NCBI RefSeq assembly: GCF_001049895.1
Contig: NZ_CVPE01000006.1
Location: forward strand, 1,014,503 to 1,078,502
Direction of reading: 5' to 3'
DNA length: 64,000 nt
Source of the DNA: Rubeoparvulum massiliense
Lineage (GTDB): Bacteria; Bacillota; Bacilli; Rubeoparvulales; Rubeoparvulaceae
Shown here: positions 1-8,918 of the stretch, in pieces
How positions within the stretch are numbered: position 1 is the first letter of the stretch
Layout of the letters: every line of letters begins with the position of its first letter
The notes under the pieces: model-generated
Told to the model about the DNA's origin: nothing
Databases searched by the model: none
The model's input: the letters and a program-made list of their open reading frames with translations, nothing else
Position numbers and translations under genes: made by a program

Positions 1-917
1 AGATGGGCGTTCAACTCTTGGCGCCAGTTCGGAAGAATCTTGGTTTCCTCATCATCCATTTCCGGTAGTAGAAACTTCTCTTCATTCCGTCTTGAGGGAG
101 CCAACACCGTTCGTAGATCATCTAGCATCTCTTGCGCCGATTGATAGCGATAAGCTGGATTCTTAACCAAGGCCTTGAGAATTACATTCTCCACGCTTTG
201 GCGGATATCTGGATTAATCTCCCGCGGTTCCTTAAATGGTGCCTGTAAATGCTGAAGAGCCACAGTGATCGGTGAATCACCTGAAAAGGGAAGCTCTCCT
301 GTTACCATTTCGTAAAGAACGACTCCTAGGGAATAAAGATCAGACTTTTCACCGGTCATGCCACCACGTGCTTGCTCAGGTGATAGATAGTGAACTGAGC
401 CCATAAGAGTATTCGTATGAGTAATGGTTGCAGCTGTTGCTGCACGTGCAATCCCAAAGTCAGTAACCTTAATCCGCCCATCCTTGCCGATTAAAATATT
501 GTGAGGCTTAATATCACGGTGGATTAATTGACGCTGATGGGCATGTACTAGTGCATCGCAGATCTTGATGGCGATGGGTACGGCCTCATCATCAGATAGA
601 TGTCCCTTCTGTTGAATATACTCCTTCAAGGTGTAGCCATCTACATACTCCATGACAATATAATGAATCTCTTCCCCAGGAACTTCACCTACATCATAGA
701 TATTGACCACATTGGGATGGGATAAGCTAGCAGCTGCTTGCGCCTCACGAAAAAAACGTTTTTTAAATTCATCATCCGACGCAAATTGGGGACGTAAGAC
801 CTTAATGGCTACTTCCCTCCCCAAAAGGCGATCATAGCCACGATAGACAATGGCCATCCCTCCACCGCCGATCCGTTCTAATACATCATAGCGCTGTCCA
901 AGACATTGTCCGATCAT
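1..917 (-). CDS. prkC: Serine/threonine protein kinase PknB/PrkC, N-terminal kinase domain (partial)
   Basis: Membrane Ser/Thr kinase that senses peptidoglycan fragments and phosphorylates many cytosolic proteins. The visible 305 residues are the cytoplasmic kinase domain. The glycine loop GGGGMA is near residues 17-22, the ATP lysine in VAIKV at about 39, the catalytic loop HRDIKPHN with Asp135, DFG near 153, and the activation-segment SPEQARG. The gene runs off the left edge, so the transmembrane helix and extracellular PASTA repeats usual in this family are not visible. The ATG overlaps the stop of the phosphatase stp (ATGA), the standard kinase-phosphatase pair of Firmicutes, which points to coupled translation. 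No ORF boundary problem was seen. Family call is secure; the missing C-terminus is only inferred. Confidence 0.95.
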   Translation of the reverse strand, partial: MIGQCLGQRYDVLERIGGGGMAIVYRGYDRLLGREVAIKVLRPQFASDDEFKKRFFREAQAAASLSHPNVVNIYDVGEVPGEEIHYIVMEYVDGYTLKEYIQQKGHLSDDEAVPIAIKICDALVHAHQRQLIHRDIKPHNILIGKDGRIKVTDFGIARAATAATITHTNTLMGSVHYLSPEQARGGMTGEKSDLYSLGVVLYEMVTGELPFSGDSPITVALQHLQAPFKEPREINPDIRQSVENVILKALVKNPAYRYQSAQEMLDDLRTVLAPSRRNEEKFLLPEMDDEETKILPNWRQELNAH

Positions 918-1678
918 GGCTTACTCCCCTCCTTCTCCTGCGAGCCTCCACAATCTATTAATAATGCTGTAATGTTATCATCTCCACCAGCATTCAATCC
1001 TTCTTGAATAAGGAGAGCTACCCGTTCCTCCACTGAGCCCCCCATGGAGATGATTTCTTCAATACGTTTAAATGGAACCATATCACTAAGTCCATCGGAG
1101 CATAATAGGATGGATTGGAGCTCGTCAGTAGAAATGGTCTGCAACTCCACCTCAATGATCGCCTCCGTACCTAAAGCACGGGTAATAATATTTCGTTGAG
1201 GATGATGGAAGGCTTCCTCCTCATTAATTTGGCCAGAACGGAGTAGTTCATTGACCAGAGAATGATCCTCTGTAATCTGATGTAAGTGATGATCGCGATA
1301 AATATAGACACGACTATCGCCAATATGAGCGATGGAACAACGCTCATCATATAAGCATGCCAAAACAACCGTCGTCCCCATACCACGGCAGTTCTCATGT
1401 TCATTGGCATATGAATAGATCTTCTCATTGGCATTTTGGATGGCTTCGCGAATTCTCTTCTCCATCGAAGCTTGATCCAGCTCCTCATCTTGTGAAGCTT
1501 TTAACCATTCTTGGATTAGTTCTACCGCCATCTGACTGGCCACCTCACCTGCTTGGTGTCCGCCAACACCATCAGCTACAATGGCCAAGGTCCAACCTTG
1601 GGGAGATTGATAGAAATAACCAGAGTCTTCATTGATCGTTCTTACACAACCAGTGTGGGATTGTAAAGCCCCCTCCAT
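914..1678 (-). CDS. prpC: PP2C-type Ser/Thr protein phosphatase (PrpC/Stp)
   Basis: Metal-dependent phosphatase that reverses phosphorylation by the adjacent PknB kinase. The PPM motifs are all present: ADGVGGH near residue 40, GMGTTVV near 100, HIGDSRVY near 120, EDHSLV near 138, LCSDGLSDM near 195 and GGDDNIT near the C-terminus, so the two-metal site is intact. About 254 residues is the usual length. I chose the ATG at 1678 (protein MEGALQSHTG), which lines up with known PrpC N-termini and lies 11 nt after an AAAGGAG site. An ATG at 1687 and a GTG at 1690 are alternatives but sit on top of that site. The gene follows rlmN closely and overlaps pknB by 4 nt, so all three are probably co-transcribed. 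Confidence 0.95.
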   Translation of the reverse strand: MEGALQSHTGCVRTINEDSGYFYQSPQGWTLAIVADGVGGHQAGEVASQMAVELIQEWLKASQDEELDQASMEKRIREAIQNANEKIYSYANEHENCRGMGTTVVLACLYDERCSIAHIGDSRVYIYRDHHLHQITEDHSLVNELLRSGQINEEEAFHHPQRNIITRALGTEAIIEVELQTISTDELQSILLCSDGLSDMVPFKRIEEIISMGGSVEERVALLIQEGLNAGGDDNITALLIDCGGSQEKEGSKP

Positions 1679-1686
1679 GGATGGCA

Positions 1687-2733
1687 TCACTCCTTTGCTC
1701 GATCATATTGAGCACGTAATTGTCCACACGCAGCAGCAATATCACTGCCTTGTTCGCGGCGGATCGTTACAGAGATCCCGCGGTCCTCCAAGGTGTGCAA
1801 GAAATCAAAGATCTTATTACGAGGTGTACGAACATAATCCCGCTCTTCCACCTCATTGACTGGTATTAAATTCACATGGCATTTAAGGCCTTCGAGGAGA
1901 TCCGCTAAACGTTCTGCATGGTAGATAGAATCATTCACACCACCGAGCAAGGCATATTCAAATGAAATACGCCGCCCTGTCTTCTCAACATAGTAAAGAC
2001 AAGCCTCCATCAGCTTTTCTAAGGGATACGCACGATTAATTGGCATGATCTGCGTCCGTAATTGGGAAAGAGGAGCATGCAAGGAAATGGCCAAGGTCAC
2101 CTGTAGCCCTTCATCGGCAAATTGATAGATCTTCGGAATAATACCGCTAGTGGAGACCGTAATATGACGTTGCCCGATCTTTAATCCTCGGGTATCATTG
2201 ATAATTCGGATGAAGTTCATGAGATTATCATAGTTATCAAATGGTTCACCAATCCCCATAACAACCACATGGCTTACCCGAGCATCCTCTTGATCAAGCC
2301 AGGATTGGGCAGTGACAAGCTGGGCCACAATTTCACCAGCACTCAGATTACGTATCATACCACCTAGTGTAGAAGCACAGAAGGTACAGCCAATGCGACA
2401 GCCCACTTGAGTCGTAACACAGATTGAATTGCCATATTCGTGGCGCATGATGACTGTTTCAATGGCGTGACCATCGCTAAGCTGAAAGAGAAATTTAATC
2501 GTTCCATCACTGGATTGTTGCTTCGTTAAGATGGGAAGTTGTCCTATCTGAAAATTATGCTCCAATTTTGCCCGTAATGCTTTGGAAAGGTTACTCATCT
2601 CTGAAAAATCTAAGATGCGTTTCACATATAGCCATTCATAGATTTGCTGAGCACGATACTTGGGCTCCCCTTCTCCTTGTAACCACTCCTCCAGCTGCTG
2701 GTAGGTGAGGTCATAGATCCATGGTTTCATCAT
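1687..2733 (-). CDS. rlmN: 23S rRNA (A2503-C2)/tRNA methyltransferase RlmN
   Basis: Radical-SAM enzyme that methylates C2 of A2503 in 23S rRNA and A37 of some tRNAs. The cluster motif CxxxCxxC is seen in [11 protein letters not shown] near residue 110. The two further cysteines needed for the ping-pong mechanism are visible: one seven residues before the first cluster cysteine (ICVTTQVGC) and one in the C-terminal AACGQL. About 348 residues matches the family. Several ATGs are stacked at 2730-2736; the one at 2733 is six nt from an AAGGA site. A TTG at 2751 is in frame but lies before that site. It follows rsmB after a 60-bp gap that contains an inverted repeat, and its stop overlaps the region where stp starts. 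Confidence 0.95.
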   Translation of the reverse strand: MMKPWIYDLTYQQLEEWLQGEGEPKYRAQQIYEWLYVKRILDFSEMSNLSKALRAKLEHNFQIGQLPILTKQQSSDGTIKFLFQLSDGHAIETVIMRHEYGNSICVTTQVGCRIGCTFCASTLGGMIRNLSAGEIVAQLVTAQSWLDQEDARVSHVVVMGIGEPFDNYDNLMNFIRIINDTRGLKIGQRHITVSTSGIIPKIYQFADEGLQVTLAISLHAPLSQLRTQIMPINRAYPLEKLMEACLYYVEKTGRRISFEYALLGGVNDSIYHAERLADLLEGLKCHVNLIPVNEVEERDYVRTPRNKIFDFLHTLEDRGISVTIRREQGSDIAAACGQLRAQYDRAKE

Positions 2734-2750
2734 CATCCATCCTTTTTGCA

Positions 2751-2789
2751 AGGGGAATTTTTCCTTATTCTATCACAGAAAACTCCCCT
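2751..2789. repeat. Imperfect inverted repeat between rsmB and rlmN
   Basis: AGGGGAATTTTTCC and GAAAACTCCCCT form an imperfect stem of about 11 pairs with a 13-nt loop. On the coding (minus) strand it ends just before the rlmN ribosome-binding site. No T-run follows on either strand, so it is not a typical intrinsic terminator. It may be a processing site or a translational element. Confidence 0.45.
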
Positions 2790-2812
2790 ATGTCCTAGTT
2801 GATTTATTCCCA

Positions 2813-4171
2813 TTACCCACGGCGCTGTATCCTTGCCATAAAGAAACCGTCTCCATCGGTAAGATAAGGTAATACTAATAGACTACCCAATTTCGCATCG
2901 CTACAGGCAGGTAAATCCTTAAAAACCATTGAGGTAGGTGGAACTCCTTTAAAATTCTCATGGCTGTTCAAAAATTGGGCTACCACCGCCTCATTCTCTT
3001 GAGGCATGATGGTACAAGTACTATAGACAAGAAAGCCCCCTGGTTTGAGATAATTTGCTACTGCTTCTAATAATTCAAGCTGTAACTGTGCTAATTGTAG
3101 GATCTCCTCCTCCTGCTTCCGCCACTTGATCTCTGGTTTTCTCCGCAATACACCTAGACCAGAGCATGGAGCATCTAAAAGTATGAAGTCAAAGGTTTGA
3201 TCAAGCTCTTTAAGCATGGTACGCACATCCCCTGCATGGGGCTGCACAATGGTAAGCTGTAGACGTTCCATCTGCTCAGCAATTAACTGTCGCTTATGGG
3301 GATGGAGATCAACAGCAATAACCTCACCGCGATTCTCCATGAGCTCAGCAAGATGTCCTGTTTTTCCACCTGGAGCCGCACAGGCATCTAATACTTTCGA
3401 ACCTGGTAGAGGTTGCAGAAGCTGGGCCACAAGCATCGCGTTCTCATCTTGGATTGTACAATAACCCTGCCGAAATGAAGTGCTCCGCGCTACGCTGCCA
3501 CCGCGTAAAATTCGTAGCCCTTCAGGCAGGTAAGGGGAAGGTTCAACGGTAAACCCTTCCTGCTCCAGCTGCGTAGCCACTTCTTCCCGAGTGGTTCGTA
3601 GTAGATTCACCCGAACATGCTGATGAGCTCGGCGCAGATTCGCCTCAGCTATCCGATAGGTCTCCGCTTCTCCATATTGCTCAAGCCAGCATTCAATCAT
3701 CCAGGTAGGATGAGACGTTTCGAGAGCAATCCGTTCTGACTTGGGAAGGGTGTCTGGAATGGCGAGGCGTTCTGGGTGACGAGTAACATTACGGAGGACC
3801 GCATTGACGAAGGATGCGGTTCCTGGATGGCCATAGCGTTTCGCTAATTCTACTGCTTCATTGATCACCGCATGAGCTGGAATCTTATTGAGATATTGCA
3901 ATTGATAAATACTCATGCGTACCAGGTTGCGTACCCAAGATTCCATCTTTCGCCATTGCTTTGCCACAACAAATTGCTGAATGTAATAGTCCAAAGTATT
4001 CTGCCTTTGAATTGTACCGTAGACAAGCTCTGTGTATAAGCCTGCATCTCGTGATGACAATGACGCATGCTCGAGAACGGCGTGCGATTCCAGATTCGCA
4101 TAGGCTTCCCCTTCATCCACTCGATTCAAGGTCTGAAGTACAAACTCACGTACACTCTGTTTACGATTCAA
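2813..4171 (-). CDS. rsmB: 16S rRNA (cytosine-967-C5) methyltransferase RsmB
   Basis: Methylates C5 of C967 (E. coli numbering) in 16S rRNA. Residues 1 to about 135 form the NusB-like RNA-binding domain; the remainder is a Rossmann methyltransferase with SAM motif [11 protein letters not shown] near residue 255, PCSGLG near 325 and the nucleophile loop YSTCTI near 385, so both catalytic cysteines are present. The 452-residue length is normal. The start codon is TTG at 4171, preceded by an AAGGTGGG site; it overlaps the end of fmt by 11 nt, which indicates coupled translation. Context fmt-rsmB-rlmN is the standard order in Bacillales. Confidence 0.95.
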   Translation of the reverse strand: MNRKQSVREFVLQTLNRVDEGEAYANLESHAVLEHASLSSRDAGLYTELVYGTIQRQNTLDYYIQQFVVAKQWRKMESWVRNLVRMSIYQLQYLNKIPAHAVINEAVELAKRYGHPGTASFVNAVLRNVTRHPERLAIPDTLPKSERIALETSHPTWMIECWLEQYGEAETYRIAEANLRRAHQHVRVNLLRTTREEVATQLEQEGFTVEPSPYLPEGLRILRGGSVARSTSFRQGYCTIQDENAMLVAQLLQPLPGSKVLDACAAPGGKTGHLAELMENRGEVIAVDLHPHKRQLIAEQMERLQLTIVQPHAGDVRTMLKELDQTFDFILLDAPCSGLGVLRRKPEIKWRKQEEEILQLAQLQLELLEAVANYLKPGGFLVYSTCTIMPQENEAVVAQFLNSHENFKGVPPTSMVFKDLPACSDAKLGSLLVLPYLTDGDGFFMARIQRRG

Positions 4172-5096
4172 ATTGCATTCCCACCTTCAAATAGGCTCCT
4201 GCCCCGTTCAGATAATCGGTTGCGCACATCCGTTTTTTTCCCGCTGGTTGCAGATCGGTAATACGAATAGCACCATCTCCTGTTTGGACAAGAATACCTT
4301 CATCCAACGAGAGAATCGTACCTGGCTTCTGTTGAGATGTTTCATTAACCTTTTCTCCCCACCAAATCTTGAATACCTGCTGAGCAAAGAGGGTATAGGC
4401 TACAGGCCATGGATGGAGGCCGCGGATTTGATTGTATACTGCCACATTGGATTGCGTCCAATCGATTCGTTCTTGCTCACGCTGAATATTGTAAGCATAG
4501 GTCACCTTCGTCTCATCCTGTTGAACCGGCGTTATCTCTCCTCGTATCAGCGGAGGGATGGTCTCAAGGAGTAATTGGGCACCTGCAACACTCAGTTTAT
4601 CGTGCATGCTACCCACATGATCCATTTCCAAAATAGGGACCTCAACCTGGGCTAATATATCTCCTGCGTCCATCTTCTTCACCATGTACATGATGGTTAC
4701 ACCAGACTTTGATTGTCCATCGATGATAGCCTGATGAATAGGGGCACCACCTCGATATTGGGGAAGGAGGGAGGCATGTACATTAATCGCTCCATAGGTA
4801 GGTAGATCTAACAAGACCTGTGGTAGGATCTGTCCATAGGCTGCTGTGATAAGAAGATCGGGCTGGAGCTTGGCAAGTTGCGCCAATTCTTCTTCATCCT
4901 TAATCCGTTCTGGTTGAAAAACAGGGATATGATGCTGCAAAGCTTCTACCTTGACCGGCGAGGGCGTAAGGAGCTGTTTTCGACCCTTAGGGCGGTCAGG
5001 CTGCGTTACCACACCAACCACATCATAATTCTGTTCTACTAAACTACGTAAAATGGGAACCGCAAAATCAGGGGTTCCCATGAAAAGAATACGCAT
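4161..5096 (-). CDS. fmt: Methionyl-tRNA formyltransferase
   Basis: Transfers a formyl group from 10-formyl-tetrahydrofolate to initiator Met-tRNA. The N-terminus [14 protein letters not shown] is the family signature, and the folate-site region [16 protein letters not shown] with catalytic Asn/His (NVHASLLP) and a downstream Asp in KMDAGDI is present. The C-terminal OB-like domain covers roughly residues 205-311. The ATG at 5096 is nine nt after AGGAGG; an in-frame ATG at 5105 abuts that site and is unlikely. It lies 24 bp after def, its functional partner: Fmt adds the formyl group that Def removes. Confidence 0.97.
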   Translation of the reverse strand: MRILFMGTPDFAVPILRSLVEQNYDVVGVVTQPDRPKGRKQLLTPSPVKVEALQHHIPVFQPERIKDEEELAQLAKLQPDLLITAAYGQILPQVLLDLPTYGAINVHASLLPQYRGGAPIHQAIIDGQSKSGVTIMYMVKKMDAGDILAQVEVPILEMDHVGSMHDKLSVAGAQLLLETIPPLIRGEITPVQQDETKVTYAYNIQREQERIDWTQSNVAVYNQIRGLHPWPVAYTLFAQQVFKIWWGEKVNETSQQKPGTILSLDEGILVQTGDGAIRITDLQPAGKKRMCATDYLNGAGAYLKVGMQFES

Positions 5097-5120
5097 ACAA
5101 ATCATCCTCCTAAGAAACTA

Positions 5121-5585
5121 CTAGCGTTCTACATTTCCATGGTAAATTTGTTCTGCAAGATCGGTGAATAGAACACCATTTAGGTGATCGATCTCATGCT
5201 GAAAAGCTCGTGCTAGTAGGTCTTCTCCTTCGATTTCAATCTCTTCCCCAAAGCGATTCTGAGCACGCACCTTCACATATTGTGCCCTCCGAACATCGCC
5301 ATTAATCCCAGGGATACTCAGGCATCCTTCAGGACCGAACTGCTCACCTTTTTTTTCAATAATTTCTGGATTAACACATTCAATGAGACCATCGCCTGTA
5401 TCGATGACGATCACCCGTTTGGAGATTGCAACCTGAGGTGCAGCAAGTCCAACACCATTGGCATCATACATGGTCTCTGCCATATCGTCTAAAAGTCGGT
5501 GAAGTCGTTCATCAAATTTGGTCACTTGTTTCGCAATTTTACGTAAAATCGGATCTGGATCCTTCGTGATAAGTCGTATTGCCAT
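5121..5585 (-). CDS. def: Peptide deformylase
   Basis: Metalloenzyme that removes the formyl group from nascent proteins. All three motifs are intact: GVGLAAPQVAI near residue 46, EGCLSIPG near 91 with the metal-binding Cys, and QHEIDHLNG near 133 with the two metal histidines and catalytic Glu. At 154 residues it is a short, type-1-like enzyme. It sits between priA and fmt with gaps of about 20 bp, the usual Bacillales arrangement. Confidence 0.97.
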   Translation of the reverse strand: MAIRLITKDPDPILRKIAKQVTKFDERLHRLLDDMAETMYDANGVGLAAPQVAISKRVIVIDTGDGLIECVNPEIIEKKGEQFGPEGCLSIPGINGDVRRAQYVKVRAQNRFGEEIEIEGEDLLARAFQHEIDHLNGVLFTDLAEQIYHGNVER

Positions 5586-5605
5586 CTGTTATCCTCCTCC
5601 AGTTT

Positions 5606-7849
5606 TCACATTAAGAATAAGGGGTCTACATCTATACTGATCATCAATTGACGCTGTTCCATCTCTTGCTTCATATTACGAAGAACTTCCACAATATTTT
5701 CCACGATCTGCGGTTCATTTTTATATTTTATCACGCATTGCAGGCGATATCTATCTTTAATCCTTGCTAATGGCGAGGCAACTGGACCAAGAACCTGTAC
5801 CGTTGGAGCCATTCTTCCTCGTACCTGCTGTGTTACGATTTGGGCCATCTTCATCAGATAAGGAAGCTCCGTATGAGAGAAGGTGATGAGTAACAGTCTG
5901 CGAAATGGGGGGTAGGACATCTGCTTACGATGTGCTAGTTCCTCTCGAGCAAAGCCTAGATAATCATGGTGCGCAGCATACTGGATGCTATAGTGCTCTG
6001 GTGTATAGGTTTGGATCACTACATGACCTTTCTTCTGGTGACGACCAGCTCGTCCGGCAACCTGCGTTAGTAGTTGAAATGTCTTTTCTGCTGAACGAAA
6101 ATCCGGGAGGTTTAAAATGGTATCCGCTGCAATGACACCCACCAAGGTTACATTAGGAAAATCCAGTCCTTTGGCAATCATCTGAGTACCTAGTAATACA
6201 TCAGCCTCCTGTTGCCGAAAGGCTGTAAGAATCCGCTCATGACTTCCCTTGGTTGATGTGGTATCTACATCCATTCGGAGTATACGCAGCCCTGGAAATT
6301 GACGAGATAACTCCTCCTCCACCTTTTGTGTCCCTGTCCCAAAATAGCGAATATGAGGGCTTTGGCACGATGGACAATGATGGGGGGTGGGCTCTGTATA
6401 GCCACAGTAATGACAGCGAAGTAGATTCTGTCTACGATGATAGGTTAGCGAAATATCACAATGGGGACATTTCGCCGTATAGCCACATTGCCGACACATC
6501 ACAAAGGTTGCATAGCCCCGGCGATTCAAAAAGAGGATAATCTGCTCTTTATTCTTGATACAGGCTGTCATCCCCTCAATTAACTGACGGCTAAACATCT
6601 GACGGTGGCCTGCTCTTAATTCTTCCCTCATATCAACGATGGTGATCTCGGGTAGGGGCTGCTGATTTACTCGTGATGGAAGTGATAAATAAGAATAATG
6701 ATCGGTATGCGCTCTTACATAACTCTCCAAGGATGGTGTTGCACTCCCCATCACTGGAACAGCACCATAATAATCAGCTCGCCACTTGGCTACCTCCCGT
6801 GCGTGATAGCGTGGCTGTTCCTCCTGCTTATAGGTTGTTTCATGCTCTTCATCGATGATGATGACCCCAAGCTTGGTCAGTGGAGCAAAAATTGCACTAC
6901 GGGCGCCCACCACAACAGGTGCTTCACCTTGACGAATCCGTCTCCATTCATCAAAGCGCTCCCCCTGTGAAAGTCCACTATGCAAAACCGCTACCTGATC
7001 GCCAAAGCATCCCTTAAAACGCCGAACCATCTGCGGTGTGAGAGAGATCTCTGGAACGAGTAAGATGGCTTGACGTTGTTGATCTAACACCAATTGAATA
7101 GCATGAAGGTAGATCTCTGTTTTACCGCTCCCTGTTACCCCATGGAGGAGAACTGGTTTAGAGCTTTTATTTTGTATGGCTTCTTTAATCACGGCCAATG
7201 CTTCATGCTGCTCCGCTGTTAAGACCTTGGGCTCCTCCTGGGAAAATTTATGCTCCTCAAAGGGATCACGCCAGACCTCAACCTCATTGAGACTGAGAAA
7301 TCCCTTCTCTACAAGCTGATGCACAACCTGTGTGCTGACAGAAACCTCTTGGCAACATACGCGTAAGGGGATTCGCTCCTCTTCATCGAGATGCTCTAGA
7401 AGATATGTAAGTACATCGCGCTGACGGGGCGCTCGTTTCAATGAGGAGAATTGGGAGCGAACCTCCTCCTTTTTCATCGCCCATGTCAGCTGTTTCTCCA
7501 GCTTGGGTGCAATACCATTCCCCGTTAGTGATTTAAGAGGAGAGGGAAGCATCGCTTGAATGGCAGTGATAAAAAAGCAACCATAGGTTTTACTCATCCA
7601 AGAAGCCAGTTGGATCAGTTCCTCAGTGAGAGGCGGAGTCTCATCCAATACCTCGTTAAGTGAACGCAGCTTAGCAAAAGCAGATTCGCCTTTGATTCGG
7701 GTCACAAAGCCTTGGAGCTTCCGCCGACCAAAGGGAACCATCACCCGTGACCCAACCTGTAGCTTATGGGCAAAGCGATCGGGAATTTCGTAATCAAAAG
7801 GACGATCTGTATCATATGATGGCACATCAACAATCACCTCTGCGATCAT
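5606..7849 (-). CDS. priA: Primosomal protein N' (replication restart helicase PriA)
   Basis: 3'-5' helicase that recognises stalled forks and reloads the replicative helicase. The N-terminal 3'-DNA-binding domain starts MIAEVIVDVPSYDTDRPFDY. The Walker A box GVTGSGKTEIYL is near residue 240 and the DEEH box near 335. Four zinc-binding cysteine pairs lie at about 445-490 (CRQCG, CPHC, CHYCG, CPSC), followed by helicase motifs IV-VI (GTQMIAKGLDFP, QVAGRAGR). The 747 residues are slightly shorter than in B. subtilis. The gene follows a terminator (7931-7964), so it probably begins a new transcription unit running priA-def-fmt-rsmB-rlmN-stp-pknB. No strong promoter was recognised in the 80 bp upstream. 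Confidence 0.96.
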   Translation of the reverse strand: MIAEVIVDVPSYDTDRPFDYEIPDRFAHKLQVGSRVMVPFGRRKLQGFVTRIKGESAFAKLRSLNEVLDETPPLTEELIQLASWMSKTYGCFFITAIQAMLPSPLKSLTGNGIAPKLEKQLTWAMKKEEVRSQFSSLKRAPRQRDVLTYLLEHLDEEERIPLRVCCQEVSVSTQVVHQLVEKGFLSLNEVEVWRDPFEEHKFSQEEPKVLTAEQHEALAVIKEAIQNKSSKPVLLHGVTGSGKTEIYLHAIQLVLDQQRQAILLVPEISLTPQMVRRFKGCFGDQVAVLHSGLSQGERFDEWRRIRQGEAPVVVGARSAIFAPLTKLGVIIIDEEHETTYKQEEQPRYHAREVAKWRADYYGAVPVMGSATPSLESYVRAHTDHYSYLSLPSRVNQQPLPEITIVDMREELRAGHRQMFSRQLIEGMTACIKNKEQIILFLNRRGYATFVMCRQCGYTAKCPHCDISLTYHRRQNLLRCHYCGYTEPTPHHCPSCQSPHIRYFGTGTQKVEEELSRQFPGLRILRMDVDTTSTKGSHERILTAFRQQEADVLLGTQMIAKGLDFPNVTLVGVIAADTILNLPDFRSAEKTFQLLTQVAGRAGRHQKKGHVVIQTYTPEHYSIQYAAHHDYLGFAREELAHRKQMSYPPFRRLLLITFSHTELPYLMKMAQIVTQQVRGRMAPTVQVLGPVASPLARIKDRYRLQCVIKYKNEPQIVENIVEVLRNMKQEMEQRQLMISIDVDPLFLM

Positions 7850-7930
7850 CCCATCTCCTCCTTCCGTTTATTTTAAACTTGATTTAGCTATACCTACGCT
7901 AACCATGTTGAGCTCAATAGGAGTATGAGG

Positions 7931-7964
7931 ATAAAAAGAATAACAACCTGGAAACAGGTTGTTA
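7931..7964 (-). terminator. Intrinsic terminator after rpoZ
   Basis: A perfect 10-bp stem (TAACAACCTG with its complement) closed by a 4-nt loop is followed on the minus strand by TTCTTTTTAT. It ends the gmk-rpoZ transcript just before priA. Confidence 0.9.
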
Positions 7965-7979
7965 TTAGCAAGCTCTCCT

Positions 7980-8183
7980 CTAATTACGGCTTTGCTCACA
8001 AAGAAGCTTACCTGCGACAAACTCCTCGAGAGCCATACCCACAAATTTTTGTGAATTATACTTTGGCAATATTGGTGATTCACCTTCTTGTAATTTCCGA
8101 GCACGTTTGGCGGCGATGGTTACGATGGTATACTTGCTCTCTGCTTTCTCAACCAGTGTATCAATGGATGGATATAACATCAT
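7980..8183 (-). CDS. rpoZ: RNA polymerase omega subunit
   Basis: Small subunit that helps assemble and stabilise RNA polymerase by clamping beta-prime. The 67 residues begin [21 protein letters not shown] and contain the conserved [11 protein letters not shown] helix, typical of omega. AGGAGG lies eight nt before the ATG. It follows gmk by 15 bp, as in B. subtilis. Downstream there is a terminator and then priA; the coaBC gene that usually lies between rpoZ and priA is absent. Confidence 0.95.
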   Translation of the reverse strand: MMLYPSIDTLVEKAESKYTIVTIAAKRARKLQEGESPILPKYNSQKFVGMALEEFVAGKLLCEQSRN

Positions 8184-8198
8184 ATGGCAGTCCTCCTT

Positions 8199-8816
8199 CT
8201 ATAATGTTTCATTTAGTTTTGCTTGATAAGCGGGATAGATTCGTTCTACCTTACAGTGCTCTGCTGTGAGAATTGCCCGAATCCGTTCACAAGCCAGTTC
8301 TACTTGATCATTCATTACAGCATAATGATAATTCTCCATCATCTCGATCTCTTCACGAGCTTTTTGCAGGCGTGCCGCAATTAATTCTTCCTTCTCGGTA
8401 CCTCGTCCCTCGATACGTTTTCGTAATTCCAACATATCTGGTGGCATGAGGAAGATAAAAATCGCCTCAGGGAATCGTTGATGCACCTGCATAGCACCTT
8501 GCACCTCGATCTCCAGAATCACGTCGCGTCCAGTATCCAGTTCCTGTTCTACAAAGGATGTGGGGGTGCCATAGTAGTTACCCACATATTCAGCCCACTC
8601 TAAAAGTGCTTCTTGAGCAATCATCTGCTCAAACTGCTCCCGTGTCTTAAAGAAATAGTTGATGCCATCCACTTCACCTTCACGTGGAGAACGGGTTGTG
8701 GCAGAAACCGAATACGATAATTGGGGCATCATGCGTCGTAGTTCCTTACAAACCGTTCCCTTGCCAACGCCTGATGGACCAGAAAGTACAATAAGTAATC
8801 CTCTACTTCTCTCCAT
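8199..8816 (-). CDS. gmk: Guanylate kinase
   Basis: Phosphorylates GMP to GDP with ATP. The P-loop [11 protein letters not shown] is at about residues 10-20, the GMP-binding region [19 protein letters not shown] at about 40-58, and the lid region [10 protein letters not shown] near 135. The start is the ATG at 8816 ([13 protein letters not shown]), seven nt after GGAGG; an upstream in-frame ATG at 8840 lacks a site. About 205 residues is typical. A sigma-A promoter lies at 8873-8901, so gmk and rpoZ form a two-gene unit. In B. subtilis yloC and remA precede gmk; neither is found here. Confidence 0.96.
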   Translation of the reverse strand: MERSRGLLIVLSGPSGVGKGTVCKELRRMMPQLSYSVSATTRSPREGEVDGINYFFKTREQFEQMIAQEALLEWAEYVGNYYGTPTSFVEQELDTGRDVILEIEVQGAMQVHQRFPEAIFIFLMPPDMLELRKRIEGRGTEKEELIAARLQKAREEIEMMENYHYAVMNDQVELACERIRAILTAEHCKVERIYPAYQAKLNETL

Positions 8817-8872
8817 CCAAAATCCTCCATCTTCATCCAATCTACTGATTCGTCACCGGATCTACTTTTTCT

Positions 8873-8901
8873 ATTGTAGCCAAAACTGTATGGTTACACA
8901 A
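8873..8901 (-). promoter_or_regulatory. Sigma-A promoter of gmk-rpoZ
   Basis: On the minus strand TTGTGT (8896-8901) and TACAAT (8873-8878) are separated by 17 bp, about 57 bp upstream of the gmk start. Confidence 0.75.
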
Positions 8902-8918
8902 GGGTTTATGGGAGAAGC

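Noticed and set aside
4173-4636. Overlapping plus-strand frames opposite fmt
   Set aside because: No ribosome sites, no recognisable domain, and fully covered by fmt on the other strand.
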